Source: Cacajao melanocephalus
Lineage: Eukaryota > Chordata > Mammalia > Primates > Pitheciidae
Length of the DNA stretch: 64,000 bases
Reading direction: 5' to 3'
NCBI GenBank assembly: GCA_963573385.1
Contig: CAUYLG010071207.1
Location: 1 to 64,000, forward strand
Part shown: in pieces, positions 52,030-64,000 of the stretch
How the letters are laid out: every line of letters starts with the position of its first letter
How positions within the stretch are numbered: the stretch's first letter is position 1
Translations under genes and position numbers: made by a program
The notes under the pieces: model-generated
What the model was told of the DNA's origin: nothing
The model's database searches: none
What the model saw: the letters and a program-made list of their open reading frames with translations, nothing else

Positions 52030-52185
52030 CAGGTCTTAACATTTCCATTAGAGAGAGTGGGAAAATGAAAACGTTTATGTAGAGTCACACAGCTAGGAAG
52101 TGTCTGAACTGGGCTTTCTATGCAGGTCTGCTTGATCCTAAATCCAGTGTTCTTTGATGCTGTCCTAAACTCTGCACTGGGAAGT
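52030..52185 (+). repeat. MIR element
   Basis: 'agagtcacacagctaggaag', 'tgtctgaactgggctttcta' and 'ctgcttgatcctaaatccag' are the MIR core. The frames crossing it (51987-52349, 52120-52470) are on opposite strands. Confidence 0.82.
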
Positions 52186-52994
52186 TCAGAAGTCAGAAGA
52201 TGGCACCTGAAGCAAACACCATGCAGGGAGATAGAGCTTTGCTCCTTTCTGGGCCTCTGTACTTCCTCCAGGTTCACTGCCAGCTCCACCACCTTTTCCC
52301 AGGACACTTCATTTCCTAGGGGTCTTTTTTCTTCCACCTCTACCTGCATTTATTCTTCCCAAATCTCTCCCTCCCAAGCCACAACAGCAACTTTGAGCTG
52401 CCCAGTGCTTGCTCCACTGAACCCAATTTGCTGTACTCAATTGGGACAAAACATCATTATACGTATGTAAATGCCACCAAGTAAGATGTGGGGTGATGTT
52501 TTCCAGAAATGCATCAGTCACAGTCCATTTAGTGCCAAGGAAATTGAGTTTGAAGGCACTGTAATTATCATTATTGCCTTTGGATGGTTCTGTGCTACTA
52601 TATGCAAAATCTGTAATTTTCTTGACAATATGGCAGAATATGGTATGGAACCCTCACTCTCCTAATACTACAACAGGAAAGAAAAAAAAAAGACAAATGC
52701 CAGCCAAGCAGGCAGACGAGACTCTTCCTTTACTGCAGCTCTCTCTACCCTTTCTAGATAATGCTCTGCGCTCTGAACAATTTTATGCAGATGGCTGGGT
52801 GGGGGCTACAAACGGCCATAGAGGAAATGGGCAAATAAAATCTGGGGGCCACTCACCCAAGAGCATTCATGAAGGGTCTGCAGTTTCCTCGTGGGTCTTT
52901 CGGAACTTCATGTAAAATTTGGTCATGTGAGAGTTCAGATTTTTTCTCCTATAACATGAAAGAAGTTCAACATTACAGAAATCAAATGCAAGGC
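52186..52994. other. Unassigned sequence
   Basis: Several overlapping frames (52309-52915) with no common phase or domain. There is a short A-run near 52681. Confidence 0.45.
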
Positions 52995-53741
52995 TATTAT
53001 GGGTTGGATTATGTCCCCCAAGAAAAGAAAAAAATGGGCCGGGCACATTGGCTTATGCCTGTAATCCCAGCACTTTGGGAGGCCAAGGCAGGTGGATCAC
53101 GAGGTCAAGAGATCGAGACCATCCTGGTCAACATGGTGAAACCCCGTCTCTACTGAAAATACAAAAAATTAGCTGGGCATGGTGGTGCACATTTGTAGTC
53201 CCAGCCACTCGGGAAGTGGAGGCAGGAGAATTGCTTGAACCCAGGAGGCAGAGTTGTGGTAAGCCGAGATCACGCCATTGCACTCCGGCCTGGGTAACAA
53301 GTGTGAAACTCCGTCTCAAAAAAAAAAAAAAAAAGAAAAGAAAGAAAAGAAAAGGCAAAAATGCAGCACCTTGGAATGTGACTTTATTTGGAAACAGGAT
53401 TTTTACAGATAGAGTCAAGTCAAAATGAGGGCCCTTATCCAACATGACTGGTGTCTTTATAAAAGGGAACTTTGAACACAGAGACAGACAGGCACAGAGG
53501 GAAGGTGATATGAAGAGACATGGGGAGAAGACAGTCGTAGGAAGACAAAGCAGATATCAAGGTGATTTTCCAACAAGCTAAGGAAGGCAAGGCTCGCCGG
53601 CCCCCACTAGCAGCTGGGGAGGGGCCGGACAGATTCAACCTGCTGCCAGTATCTTGATGTTGGCCTTCTGGCCTCTAGAGCTCAGGCAGAATAAACTTCT
53701 GTTGCTTAAGACACCCTAACTTTGGTGTTTTTGTTAGGCGG
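52995..53741 (+). mobile_element. MLT1-type LTR split by an Alu
   Basis: Starts 'tattatgggttggattatgt' and, after the Alu, continues 'ccttggaatgtgactttatt', 'ccaacatgactggtgtcttt', 'agagacatggggagaagaca', 'gccttctggcctctagagct' and 'aataaacttctgttgcttaa'. This is a nearly whole MaLR LTR, with a different subfamily flavour from the 30.3-kb copy. Confidence 0.83.
53037..53345 (+). repeat. Alu element (young S/Y-like)
   Basis: Begins 'ggccgggcacattggcttat' and has few differences from consensus over its length. A 17-nt A-tail is followed by an A/G-rich duplication of 'aagaaaagaaaa...atg'. The minus frame at 53128-53445 is antisense Alu. Confidence 0.96.
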
Positions 53742-55197
53742 CCAAGGAAGCTTGTGTGAAAATCTCACCAAAAAGAGGGTGGGTATGAAGAAAACATGTT
53801 AATAAATATGTAGGATGCATTTTGGTGATTTGAAAAGGTAGCCATATTTGTCTAGAAAAGACTTTTCCTGGGCAGTTGGTATCATCACTTGTGCGAAAAA
53901 AAGAATGAGTCAGAAACCTGGAAAACGGTGGGTCCTGGGATGCATGGCAGTCTAGTAGCACAGGGCAGCCTGCACCAGCCAGAAGCAGGTCTGTGATTAG
54001 AGCCTGTACAGCATCAGCAAAACCTCCCCCAGCAGCAGTGACCACCACAGTCTCCTGAAATGCTAATTATCCTTCCTTCTGAGAGACTTTTTCTATCAGT
54101 GGCTAAATAAATTGAACATGAAGGAAAACTTGGCTTACTTATTTTTAGAAGACTGTCTTCTTTAACCCATCTTATGAGCCTTCATCTAAATAATCACTCC
54201 AAGCTTCCCCTAATGGCACATTTTCCATTGTTTAGCAATACCTGTAATGACTCCCCATGCCACAGAGAGATGACAATGACCCAGTGGCTATCTCAACTAC
54301 ACATCCAACTCACTATTGCTCACTGTCTCTACCTCCCTGGGGGACGAGGTCCCTGGAGACACCTCTCCTGTAGAGTGTCTTTCTGTCTTTGGGGGACAGA
54401 GATGTGTCTTATGCATCACCCAGCTGTGTTTGTAGTTTGGGAAGTCACACGAGAACGTCTTCCCATTGAGATTTAATCAGTAATTTCTTGTTGCTTCTTG
54501 TAACTTCACTGAATTGTAACAGAAGTGTTAATGTAAGTACAGGTTCCATCTCCATGGTTTTACCAAGGCTTTGCCTGCTCTTTTCTTCTTGTCTCCTGGA
54601 GACTTGCTGCATTCCTTGCTGACAAGGGAGCTTTTGTGGATGCCTTTTGGACTAGAGTATGCATACAGTGCTGTCTTCCAGGTGTCAAGTTCTTCCAGGG
54701 CACATTCTGCATCCAAAAACACCAGACTCCTGCAAAAAAAACTTAGTCCATCCCTGCAAAGACTCAGTCCGGGGACAGATCAGAATATTCCAGTACAAAT
54801 AATCAGGATTTCAAGTGTGGTTTGTGTTTTATGGATTCCTTCTTCTGCTCTTCTTCCATCACCCATTAAAATATTTTGTGGCTCCCCAAGGATGAAGAAA
54901 TACAGAACAGAAATAAAAATATCGAGTCCAGTGATCTGCCTTCAAACTGTTGGGAATGCAGTGCTGTTGCTGGAGACTAAAACATGCCACCCCAAAATCA
55001 AATTTGACTAAACAGTTACCCTTTTGCAAGAGAAATGTACATCTATCTGTAAAATCAATCTCCTTTTGGAAGGGTGTATCCTTCTCTGCACCAGGGAATC
55101 ACTAGATTGACCCCAGTATCACTAGAGAGTCTTAATCAATGAAGCATTCACTTAAATCTGGATTACAAGACTTAGCTTTATTTAAGGTACTTTTCCT
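53742..55197. other. Low-repeat stretch
   Basis: Frames of 100 codons (54174-54476), 104 codons (53734-54048, minus) and 146 codons (54571-55011) carry no domain or signal I recognise. I find no convincing exon boundaries. Confidence 0.45.
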
Positions 55198-55522
<325 letters not shown>

Positions 55523-55539
55523 TTTTATTTTTACTTTAA

Positions 55540-55656
55540 CAGATGTGGGGTCTCACTGTGTTGCCCAGGCTGGCCTCAAATTCCTGGGCTCAACTGATTC
55601 TCCTGCCTCAGGCTCCTGTGTCTCTAAGATTATAGACATGAGCCACCATACCCAGC
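55540..55656 (-). repeat. Alu monomer (FLAM/FRAM-like), antisense
   Basis: A single monomer: 'tggggtctcactgtgttgcc', 'tgattctcctgcctcaggct' and 'gacatgagccaccatacccag'. It either predates dimeric Alu or has lost one arm. The dimeric Alu sits next to it. Confidence 0.75.
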
Positions 55657-55720
55657 TCCATAATCCCCATTTAACATGTGAGGAAACCGAGACACAAACC
55701 AGGCAAGACACCTGTTTTGG
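55657..55720 (+). repeat. MIR fragment
   Basis: 'taatccccatttaacatgtg' with 'aggaaaccgagacacaaacc' is the MIR core. The rest is missing. Confidence 0.6.
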
Positions 55721-56059
55721 TTGGACACACACAGGTGAGCTCAACACACTCATTTGAACCAGGCTGGGTCCTGCACTCACATTTGTCACCCTCCATGATG
55801 ATCTGATGTACTAAGTTTCTCCAAGAAAGTTCTGCGTTGGGGGTACTATGTCTTTTCACACTGCAGAGCAGCCTCAACAAGCTTCACCTGGGAGAGCTAA
55901 AGTATCTATGGAGAATTCATTAACATTGTTCCCTTTGTATTGACAATTATTACAGTAACCTTTGAATCACCCAAAAGGGTATTGGATTTCCATTCACAAC
56001 AATGTTACAATGTATCCCATTAGATGAATGGAGTTACTTCTAAGATTTTTACCAGTGGA
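55721..56059. other. Unassigned sequence
   Basis: No gene or repeat is recognised. Confidence 0.4.
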
Positions 56060-56312
56060 TGCAGGGGCCGCAGCATACTTACAGGATCCCTCAGGAAGCA
56101 ACTTGTATATCTAACAAAAGAGGATTGATCAAGTGAATACTGGGCTATCTAAGTAGTGGAATGTTATGCAGCTATTCGGAGGGGCAAGAATGCTTCCTAA
56201 GTGAACAATGAGAGAAACAACAACAAGATATATCATAAAATGGAAGCAGAAGTAAGGAGCAAAATGTGTAGCATATGCTACACAGTTGTGTGATTTTTAA
56301 AAATGGAAAAGG

Positions 56313-56605
<293 letters not shown>

Positions 56606-56641
56606 GGAGAAAGAGGAGAAAGAGAGAGAGAGAGAGAGAGT
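56606..56641 (+). repeat. (AG)n microsatellite in the Alu tail
   Basis: Imperfect AAG/GGA units leading into about ten clean AG units. Confidence 0.9.
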
Positions 56642-56785
56642 AAACAGTGGCTGCCTCTGGGGGAGAGAAACTGGGTGTCAGGACATGGGGCGAGAGGCTT
56701 CACATCTTGGTACTTTTATTGGATTTATGACTATTTAAAGATAAATTGAAGTTATCTTAAAAAATAAAATTGCTTAATAAAGAGG

Positions 56786-57639
56786 AGAGCCGATGAAAGA
56801 AAAAGTAAGCTGAGAGTGCAAGTGCGCACAAGTGCACCAGGCTTTGCCCATTTCTCTTTAATAGGTCTTTTCTCACATCCTTCTTTCTTTGTTTCAAAGA
56901 AGAATGGTATTTAAATCTGGAGTTTAAACTACCCTTTTGAGATCTACTCTAGAGATTTACTCAACTCTCTGGGTTATTTCTCATGTGCACAGAACATGTA
57001 CTTATACATGCAATTAAACTTCTGTCCATTTTTCTCTTGATAATCTATTTTTTTCTTCCCAGGGGTCTCAGCTAAGAACTCATGAAGAGGGGAGGAGAAA
57101 ATTATTTTTCCTCACCTACACCATTCGTGTGGTTAACAGAAAGTGCTCTTAGAAGATTCCTGCTTAAATAGATGGATTTCTTGATAGAAATTCAGAGAGA
57201 CATAGAGGTCTTCAAAAATTATGCTGAATGGAAAGAAAATGAAGTCATCATTATCTAGGAAAACCCAGATGACCTAGAGCTTCTCTGGTGAGGTGCTCAC
57301 GGAACAGAGAAGAGATGTCTGTCCTTCCTCCAGGCTCAGCTGGGGAGCATCACATTCCCCCTCACATCTCCTATGCTTGCTGTCCCCTTCTGGGGCATCA
57401 TTCTCACCTCCCCATGCCACCCTGTGTTGAGGACATCAGAGCCCACATGCCTGTGACTCCTCCACATTCCATATTGCATCACATTGAAAGCTCAGTCTGC
57501 TTACCAGCATGCCTTGCTACTGAAAAGATATTGAATGTCAAATTCTAAAATTCAACTTTTATTCTTACATGTTCAATCCTGTTGACAATAAGTAAAGCAG
57601 GAAAAACAAGTCAGACTTTAAAAAAATCAATTCTGAGAC
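56786..57639. other. Unassigned sequence
   Basis: No interspersed repeat is recognised. The 86-codon frame at 57288-57548 has no known domain. Confidence 0.45.
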
Positions 57640-57950
57640 CAAGTTTCAATTTCAGAGACACAGCTATCATCCTTCGGAGGGTGAGTTGGCTGTTTCCAAG
57701 GTGGAGGCTTCTTGCCTGGTTTTCTTCGCTTTTGGTTTCTCGCCTTGTCTGCTCCTGCCCTGCTTCCCATCCGTCCTACTGAATACTGTGGTCCACAGCT
57801 TCCTAACACCAATATTGGATCCTGTTTGAATACCTTCAGGCCCATTTACTGTGGTTCTCAGGATAAAGTCTTGTGTCCCCAGCATGGCACTCAAGGCCCT
57901 TCATAATTAGGTACTTGTCTAGCTCTTCTGCCTCACCTTAGTTAGTTAAT
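57640..57950 (+). repeat. L2 fragment
   Basis: 'gttctcaggataaagtcttg' followed by 'gcatggcactcaaggccctt' and 'agctcttctgcctcacctta' is the L2 block usually reading 'caggataaagtcc ... attcaaggccct'. Opposite-strand frames at 57582-57906 are incidental. Confidence 0.65.
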
Positions 57951-58049
57951 TCCTCACTAAACCCTGCCCAAAATTATTGGCCTAATGTTCCCTGCCTGTG
58001 CAGTAAATGACTTAGCCTTGCCCAAAGAAAGGCTTTTGTTCCCAGCTGC

Positions 58050-58890
58050 TGGGACATGATGTGTAGGCCCTTGGCATTTCTGGTCTCATAAGGATGTATC
58101 TCTTTACCTGGGGCCTTGGCCACTGGACAGCTTAGAAATATGCTTTGTGATGAGGGCTTTGGGGCATGCTGTATACACTCCACTTCTGGAGGGCTGGAGG
58201 CTAAAGGTCAGCTGTGTGGGCAGCTGTTCATGAGGTCACAATGAAGGAGGACTGCAGACACCAAGGCTCAGGTGAGCTTTCCTGTGGACAGTAGTCCATG
58301 TGCATTGTCACAGGTCGTGGCTGGAGGAGTTAGCACTGTCCAGGACTCTACTCATCTGTTCTCACACTAATAAAGACATACCAGAGACTGGGTAATTTCT
58401 AATGAAAAGTGGTTTCATGGACTCACAGTTCCATATGGCTGGGGAGGCCTCACAATCATGGCAGAAGACAAAGGAAGAGGAAAGGCATGTCTTGCATGAT
58501 GGCAGGAAGAGAGAGCCTGTGTAAGGGAACTCCCCTTTATAAAACCATCAGATCTTGTGAGACTTATCACCATCATGAGAACAGCACAGGAAAAACTCAC
58601 CCCGTAATTCAATTACCTCCTACCAGCTGCCTCCAGAGACTCATGGGGATTATTGCAATTCAAGATAAGATTTGGGTGGGGACACAGACCCAAACCATGT
58701 CACCTGGAAATTGCCTTTGGAACCTACCAGACTCTGCCCAGGTGCCTCTTCCCTTGGTTAATTTTACTATGCATCAATTCTTGGTAATAAACTATAACAG
58801 CACCTTTCGCTGAGTTCTGAAATTATAGAAACTGAGAATGGTTTTGGAAACCTCCTGAATTTGCAATTGGTATCAGAAGTGAGAATGTTG
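58050..58890 (+). mobile_element. ERVL-type LTR split by a THE1 LTR
   Basis: Left of the THE1: 'tttacctggggccttggcca', 'gggctttggggcatgctgta' and 'atgaggtcacaatgaaggag'. Right of it: 'gaacctaccagactctgccc', 'ttggtaataaactataacag' (poly(A) region) and 'ggtatcagaagtgagaatg'. These are two halves of one LTR in the same orientation. The family name is uncertain. Confidence 0.62.
58348..58702 (-). mobile_element. THE1-type MaLR solo LTR, antisense
   Basis: In plus order 'aaagacataccagagactgg' (end of the LTR), 'ggctggggaggcctcacaat', 'catcagatcttgtgagactt' and 'gacccaaaccatgtca' (start of the LTR) identify a THE1 LTR on the minus strand. The frames at 58409-58813 (+) and 58415-58612 (-) run across it. 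The host LTR reads on both sides. Confidence 0.92.
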
Positions 58891-59660
<770 letters not shown>

Positions 59661-59839
59661 ACCCTCTAAAAGTTAATATTTTATTATCTTCCTTTCACAT
59701 TCCCATTAACTCAAGATTAATTTAGATTTTAAAAAATTCTGTCTCATAATAGAAAATCACTTAATGTCCTACTATTTCCTGCAAGTCAGTTCTGTTTTGT
59801 ATTTTAAAAAGCGTTTCCTGAAGTCTTACAAAAATGACA
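59661..59839. other. Unassigned sequence
   Basis: AT-rich; nothing recognised. Confidence 0.4.
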
Positions 59840-60500
59840 TGATATTTGTCCTTGTTTTGTGCTCCGTTTTGGCCAGGTCAAACTGCCCATCGCTTACCTA
59901 ATGGAAGAGACAGGCTTCACAAATGCCGCCTGAAGAACACTCAGAAGGAAGCCAACTCAATGCCTAGGCCAGATACGCTGTGTTTATGCAGACGCCCAAT
60001 CCATGGATCAACAGTTCCTTCTTCAACACACCATCCTTCCTCCCGAGAGGAGAAGCCTAGAATCCATATGTTGGCGCCATCAAAATGCAGATACCACCAT
60101 ATGCTACCAAAGATGGCACTGCAGTTGCCCTTGGCTGAGTTCCTGGTGCTTGCTGGTGGCGCGTTTTCCAAGCACAGACATTTTAAAATCAACCCCGGAG
60201 AAGTTTGATGAGAGGCTATCATGCCAACAGAAGATTCAAGTTCCAATCAGGTGTTCGGGGCCAAAACTCAGTCCCTCGCAGCTCCTGTGGCTGAGACCAC
60301 AAACTGGCTCCACAGGCAGTGCAAGTACTCTGACAGCATCTGAACATTCCCCCCTTTCAGAACCTGTGGCAGCCTTTCCATGCCTTGGCATGCAAATGAG
60401 TCCATGCTATATTTGGTAATGAGTGCCAGTCCTTTTTTGACAGGTTAATTAATATTCATTATTTCAACAGAGAAGAAAATGCTGAGTTGTTTATCTCTGG
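59840..60500. promoter_or_regulatory. Candidate regulatory or exonic single-copy block
   Basis: About 660 bp of mixed composition with no recognised repeat. Three overlapping open frames (59846-60208 plus, 60003-60419 plus, 59941-60246 minus) cannot all be coding. An octamer motif atgcaaat lies at 60390-60397 and a 'ttaattaatattcattattt' stretch near 60447. It resembles a conserved non-coding element. No protein domain is recognised. Confidence 0.28.
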
Positions 60501-61104
60501 TTCATTAGTTTTAGCCAAATAAAGGATAAACATAATTACTCTCATAAACTACTGTGACAGAGCCTAAAAATTATAGGGCTGAAAATGGATGCCTTCAGGA
60601 AAGCCCTAAAAGGAACGAGACCCTTGAGTCTCAGCAGATGAGTGAGAATAATGGTTCTGGTGTCTATTGACATGTGCCAACTCCCTCTCTCACCGGACCC
60701 TGGGTAAGATCATTCTCCAGAAATGACTCTGCTCTTGCATTTTCTGTTGCCTTTGTCTTCACTGATGATTTCCGTTGTCGGGTGTTGGGGGCTCGTTACT
60801 ACGGTGTGGTGCGTGTGTAGGAGTTAAGCCTTCTGTGGGGGCAAGTTCTCGGACTAAGCAAAAGGTGACATCAGACATCATGGAGCTTGGCATGGGTGGG
60901 TCTCCCTCGGAACTGAAGCTTCCTGACTGTGTTTTTTATGCTAAAGATTTAGCAGGTATCCCCTTCTGCCTTCTCCCTCCCAACCTGTCCTATTGTGATT
61001 TCAGCATCAGCAACTTTAAGACTTCAGATTCTGCTTCTTACGGACCTGAACTCAATCATCCCTGTATTCACTGCTTGTGCCTTTCCCAAAGCCATGCGTT
61101 TCAA
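60501..61104. other. Unassigned sequence with a small CpG cluster
   Basis: Several CpGs lie within 60768-60850 ('ccgttgtcgggtgttggggg'), unusual for the window but too short for a CpG island. The 111-codon frame 60775-61110 has no known domain. Confidence 0.4.
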
Positions 61105-61521
61105 CTCTAACCCCCATGTGACTATGTTTGGAGGTGCAGCCTATGAAAGGTCATTAAGGTCAAATAAGTTCATGAGGGTGGAATTAATTCAGTGGAATTA
61201 GCGCCCTTAGAAGAAGAGACGCTGGAGCTTGGGCACTCTCTGCAGGTACAAAAGGAAGAGGTCACGTGAGTATGCAGCAAAAAGGCGGCTGTCTGCAGGC
61301 CAGGAACAGAGAGCCCTCACCTCTCTGCTGACACCTGGATCTGAGACTTCCAGCCTCTAAAACTGAGACAATACATTTCTGTTGTTAACTCATTTCCCAT
61401 TTGCCCCAAGAATACTGCACTGGCAGCAAGCTGCAATTTTTTTTTTTTTTTCTAAATGGGAAATGGCTTAAGCCACCCAACCTGTGGTATTTTGTTATGG
61501 GCAGCCCAAGCAGACAATAGA
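61105..61521 (+). mobile_element. MLT1-type LTR carrying a piggyBac MITE
   Basis: 'ccccatgtgactatgtttgg', 'ggtcattaaggtcaaataag', 'ggcggctgtctgcaggccag', 'gagacttccagcctctaaaa' and 'ctgtggtattttgttatggg' follow the MLT1-type LTR in order. The conserved 'ttgtttaagccaccc' is split by the 79-bp insert. Confidence 0.82.
61389..61467 (+). mobile_element. 79-bp piggyBac-type MITE (MER75/MER85-like)
   Basis: Flanked by TTAA on both sides (61385-61388, 61468-61471), the piggyBac target duplication. Terminal inverted repeats are ctcatttcccattt (61389-61402) and aaatgggaaatggc (61454-61467), matching at 12 of 14. Excision in thought restores the LTR motif around a single TTAA. The centre holds a T-run. 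No coding capacity. Confidence 0.88.
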
Positions 61522-62559
61522 TTAACATAGACTAGCAGGCTATCTGAAAACTATGACACACACACACATACAAGCACAAACACGCCTTGTCATTTTCACT
61601 TCACTGCTCTGTCATCGTGTTTTTAGGAAGTTTTGATGAAGATGATGGTGATGATGATGAGAGTAAAAAGGAAACAAACGCGTTTCGGTCAGATTTCAGG
61701 CACTTATTTTTCCCCCAAAGTGTGTGCACGTTCATTACCTCATGTGGAGAGCCTGGATCCAAGCAGCCATGCTTAGGTGAGAAAGTCAGGTTCTGAAAGA
61801 ATTTTAATGAACGAAACTGTCTTTATTTTAATAAAGGGAAAATAAAACTCAAAATCTGTAAACCTCTAGTGATCTTCCCCCCTAGTGAATGTGGATGTGC
61901 TCAAATAAGACAAATCTGTGTTTCCATTCCCTAAGGGACAGAACACACTTGCATGGCTGTATTTACTATTTATGTTTAGAACAATTGTTTTAAAGAAATA
62001 AAACAACTGTTTTAAGGAAATAACACATTTTGTTGCAGATGGAGTGTTCAGAGAGCAGGTACTGAGACTGAGTTTGAGATACTAGATCCCAAAGGAAGGG
62101 ATAAGAGAGAGCAGAACTGAGCAGAGGAAGGAACGGAACTGCCAGGCAGCTTGGCAGAGTACAGACCAGGAGCCCTGGAGCAAGTCTCCCAGTAGCAGGT
62201 GGCCTCTGCTCCCCTGCCTTGCTCAGTCCTTGGGTGTGGCTGCTCTGCGAAGAGGAGACCCGGAGCAGGGCAGTTCTGCTGCTGGGCCTGCCCCCGAAGG
62301 AGCTTCAGCCAGGGCCTGTCTGACAACACATTTCCTACTGCTGGACAGCAAGGCCTTCCCAGAATGGAGCCTGGGTGATGCACCTCTGTGTCCACCCCAA
62401 GCCTGGAGCTCCCTTGGGACCCTTGCCTGAGCCTTTCTGTTTCCAAATATGACCACTACACTAGAGCAGGTTTGGATCCATCTGCTCTATGTTTTTATAC
62501 TTGTGCTATAAACTCCCGTATCTATACAAATTGCCCAGTTTAGTATGTTTTAGCCGTAG
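61522..62559. other. Unassigned sequence, GC-richer in the middle
   Basis: A (CA)n-like patch lies near 61556-61570 and a GAT-rich patch near 61640-61662. 62080-62440 is GC-rich for this window, with overlapping frames on both strands (62048-62446 minus, 62230-62430 plus) and no known domain. Confidence 0.4.
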
Positions 62560-63635
62560 AAAATTGCTGTCATCCATTGGCCTAGGCAAAGAATTTATGA
62601 CTCAGTCCTTAAAGACAAATGAAACAGAAACAAAAGTGACAAGTGGGACCTAATTAAGCTAAAGAGTTTCGGCACAACAAAAGAAACTGTCAACAGAGTA
62701 AACAGACAACCTACAGAATGGGAGAAAAGATTTGCAAATTATGCATCCAACAAAGAACAAATATCCAGAATCCATGAGGCACTTAAACAAATCCATAAGG
62801 AGAAAACAAATAACTCCATTAAAAAGTGGGCAAAGGATATGAACAGACACTTCTGAAAAGAAGATATACAAGTGGCCAAGAAACATGAAAAAATGCTCGA
62901 CATCACTAATCATCAGACAGATGCGCATCAAAACCATGAGATACCATCTCGCACCTGTAAGAGTGGCTATAACTAAAAAGTCATAGAATAGCAGATGTTG
63001 TCAAGGCTGCAGAGAAAAGGGAATGCTAACATACTGTTGGTAGGAATACCTAATTAGTTCAGCCACTGTGGAAAGCAGTTTAGAGATTTCTCAAGCAACA
63101 AAAAATAGAGTTACCATTCATCCAACAATCCCATTTCTGGATATATACCCAAAGGAAAACAAATCATTCTACCAAAAACACACCTGCAATTGTAAGTTCA
63201 TTGCAGCACAATTCACAATAGCAAAGACACGGAATCAACCCAGGTACCCATCAACAGTAGATTACATAAAGAAAACGTGGTACGTATACACCATGGAATA
63301 TTACACAGCTATCAAAAAGAACAAAGTCATGTGATTTTCAGCAACATGGATGCAGCTGGAGGCTATGGTCCGGAATGAATTAACACAGAAAATGCTACGT
63401 GTTCTCACTTATAAGTAGAACTAAAGAATGGGACACACGTGGACATAAATATGGAAACTATAAACACTGGGAACTCCAAAAGGGGAGGAGGGAAAGGGCT
63501 GAAAAACTACTATTGGGTGCTATGTTCACTATATGGGTGACAGGTTTTCAATAGAAGCTTAATCATCAGCATCATGCAATGTATCCTTGTAACTAAGCTG
63601 CACATGTACTCCCTGAATCTAAAATTAAAAACAAG
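62560..63635 (+). mobile_element. L1 (L1PB/MA-like), 5'-truncated, 1.07 kb
   Basis: The C-terminal part of ORF2 is followed by a 3' UTR: 'aggcaaagaatttatgactc', 'acagacaacctacagaatgg', 'cattaaaaagtgggcaaagg', 'tacaccatggaatattacac' and 'ctgcacatgtactccctgaa'. Stops and frameshifts disable ORF2, and the reverse transcriptase core is absent. The minus frame at 62659-62937 is antisense to it. Confidence 0.95.
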
Positions 63636-63700
63636 ATGCTGTCATCATCACAATATAAGATATATATATACATATATATGTGAGATATACATTATATATA
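63636..63700 (+). repeat. (TA)n-rich simple sequence
   Basis: Alternating TA/TG runs between the L1 end and the Tigger element. They supply the TA target of the latter. Confidence 0.85.
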
Positions 63701-64000
63701 TAGTTGACCCTTGAACAATAGGGGTTTGAACTATGTGGGTTCCCTTATAAGTAAATTTTTTTGCGCCTCTGCTGCCTCTGAGGCAGTGAGACCAACCCCT
63801 CTTCTTCCTCCTCCTCCTCAGCCTACTCAACATGAAGACAATGAGAATGAAAACCTTTATAATGGTCCATTTCCAGTTAATGAATAGTAGACATGTTTTC
63901 TCTTTCTTTTGATTTTCTTATTAACGTGTTTTCTCTAGCTGACTTTATTGTAAGAATGCAGTATAGAATACATGTAGCATACATGTGCTATGTATGCTAT
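63701..64000 (+). mobile_element. Tigger2-like DNA transposon, cut by window end
   Basis: Starts 'tagttgacccttgaacaata' after TA dinucleotides, then 'gtttgaactatgtgggttcc', 'tcctcctcctcctcagccta' and 'ttattgtaagaatgcagtat', the Tigger2/MER28-type left end. The right end lies outside the window. Confidence 0.88.

Noticed and set aside
53048..53445. Frames of 105-126 codons on both strands
   Set aside because: Alu sequence read through in sense and antisense; a common false gene call.
54571..55011. 146-codon plus-strand open frame
   Set aside because: No family resemblance, overlaps a minus frame (54528-54722), and no sign of exon structure.
60768..60850. CpG island promoter
   Set aside because: The CpG cluster is under 100 bp, flanked by AT-rich DNA, and has no core promoter element.
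62048..62446. 132-codon minus frame in a GC-richer patch
   Set aside because: GC-rich sequence has fewer stops in all frames. Shadow frames exist on both strands and no domain is seen.
62659..62937. 92-codon minus frame with hydrophobic, membrane-like composition
   Set aside because: Antisense of L1 ORF2. The hydrophobicity comes from the complement of A-rich codons.

Overview
The window is primate, almost certainly human or great-ape, nuclear DNA. It carries 14 dimeric Alu elements, THE1/MLT1-type MaLR elements, L1 3' ends of several ages, MIR, L2 and MER DNA transposons in an AT-rich background. I find no intact protein-coding gene, no rRNA or tRNA gene, no CRISPR array and nothing prokaryotic. 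Open reading frames are short (at most about 150 codons) and most lie inside repeats. The sequence looks like a gene desert or part of a very large intron. Repeat names come from remembered consensus sequences, not a database search, so class is firmer than subfamily.

Layout. 0-6.4 kb: two antisense Alus, then a MER5A, a Tigger-class element and an antisense L1 3' end. 6.4-17.9 kb: a degraded antisense L1, a Charlie element with an Alu inserted at its very edge, L2, MIR and MER20 fragments, and weak LTR remnants. 17.9-19.0 kb: a COX7C processed pseudogene (minus strand) next to an ERV1-class solo LTR. 19-30.8 kb: Alus, L1 tails, microsatellites, and a roughly 253-bp sequence present twice 1.72 kb apart at about 98% identity. 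30.8-36.8 kb: (AC)21, a MIR doublet, and a Charlie element split by a Tigger element. 36.97-42.06 kb: a whole MLT1-type MaLR retrotransposon on the minus strand, with both LTRs and an internal region, broken up by an L1 tail, two ERV1-class solo LTRs and an Alu. 42-49.2 kb: a MaLR-type LTR with a composite microsatellite, an HML/MER9-like LTR, a long low-repeat stretch rich in homeodomain-type ATTA sites, and a primate L1. 49-64 kb: ERVL-type, MLT1 and THE1 LTRs, several nested with Alus, a 79-bp piggyBac-type MITE with TTAA duplications, a 1.07-kb L1 piece, and a Tigger2-like element running off the end.

The only gene-derived feature I can name is the COX7C pseudogene. Nothing here forms a pathway or operon. 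The information lies in insertion history: nested elements, target-site duplications and one young templated duplication. Possible function is limited to LTR promoter cores and two candidate regulatory stretches (46.09-46.72 kb and 59.84-60.50 kb), both inferred from motif content only.
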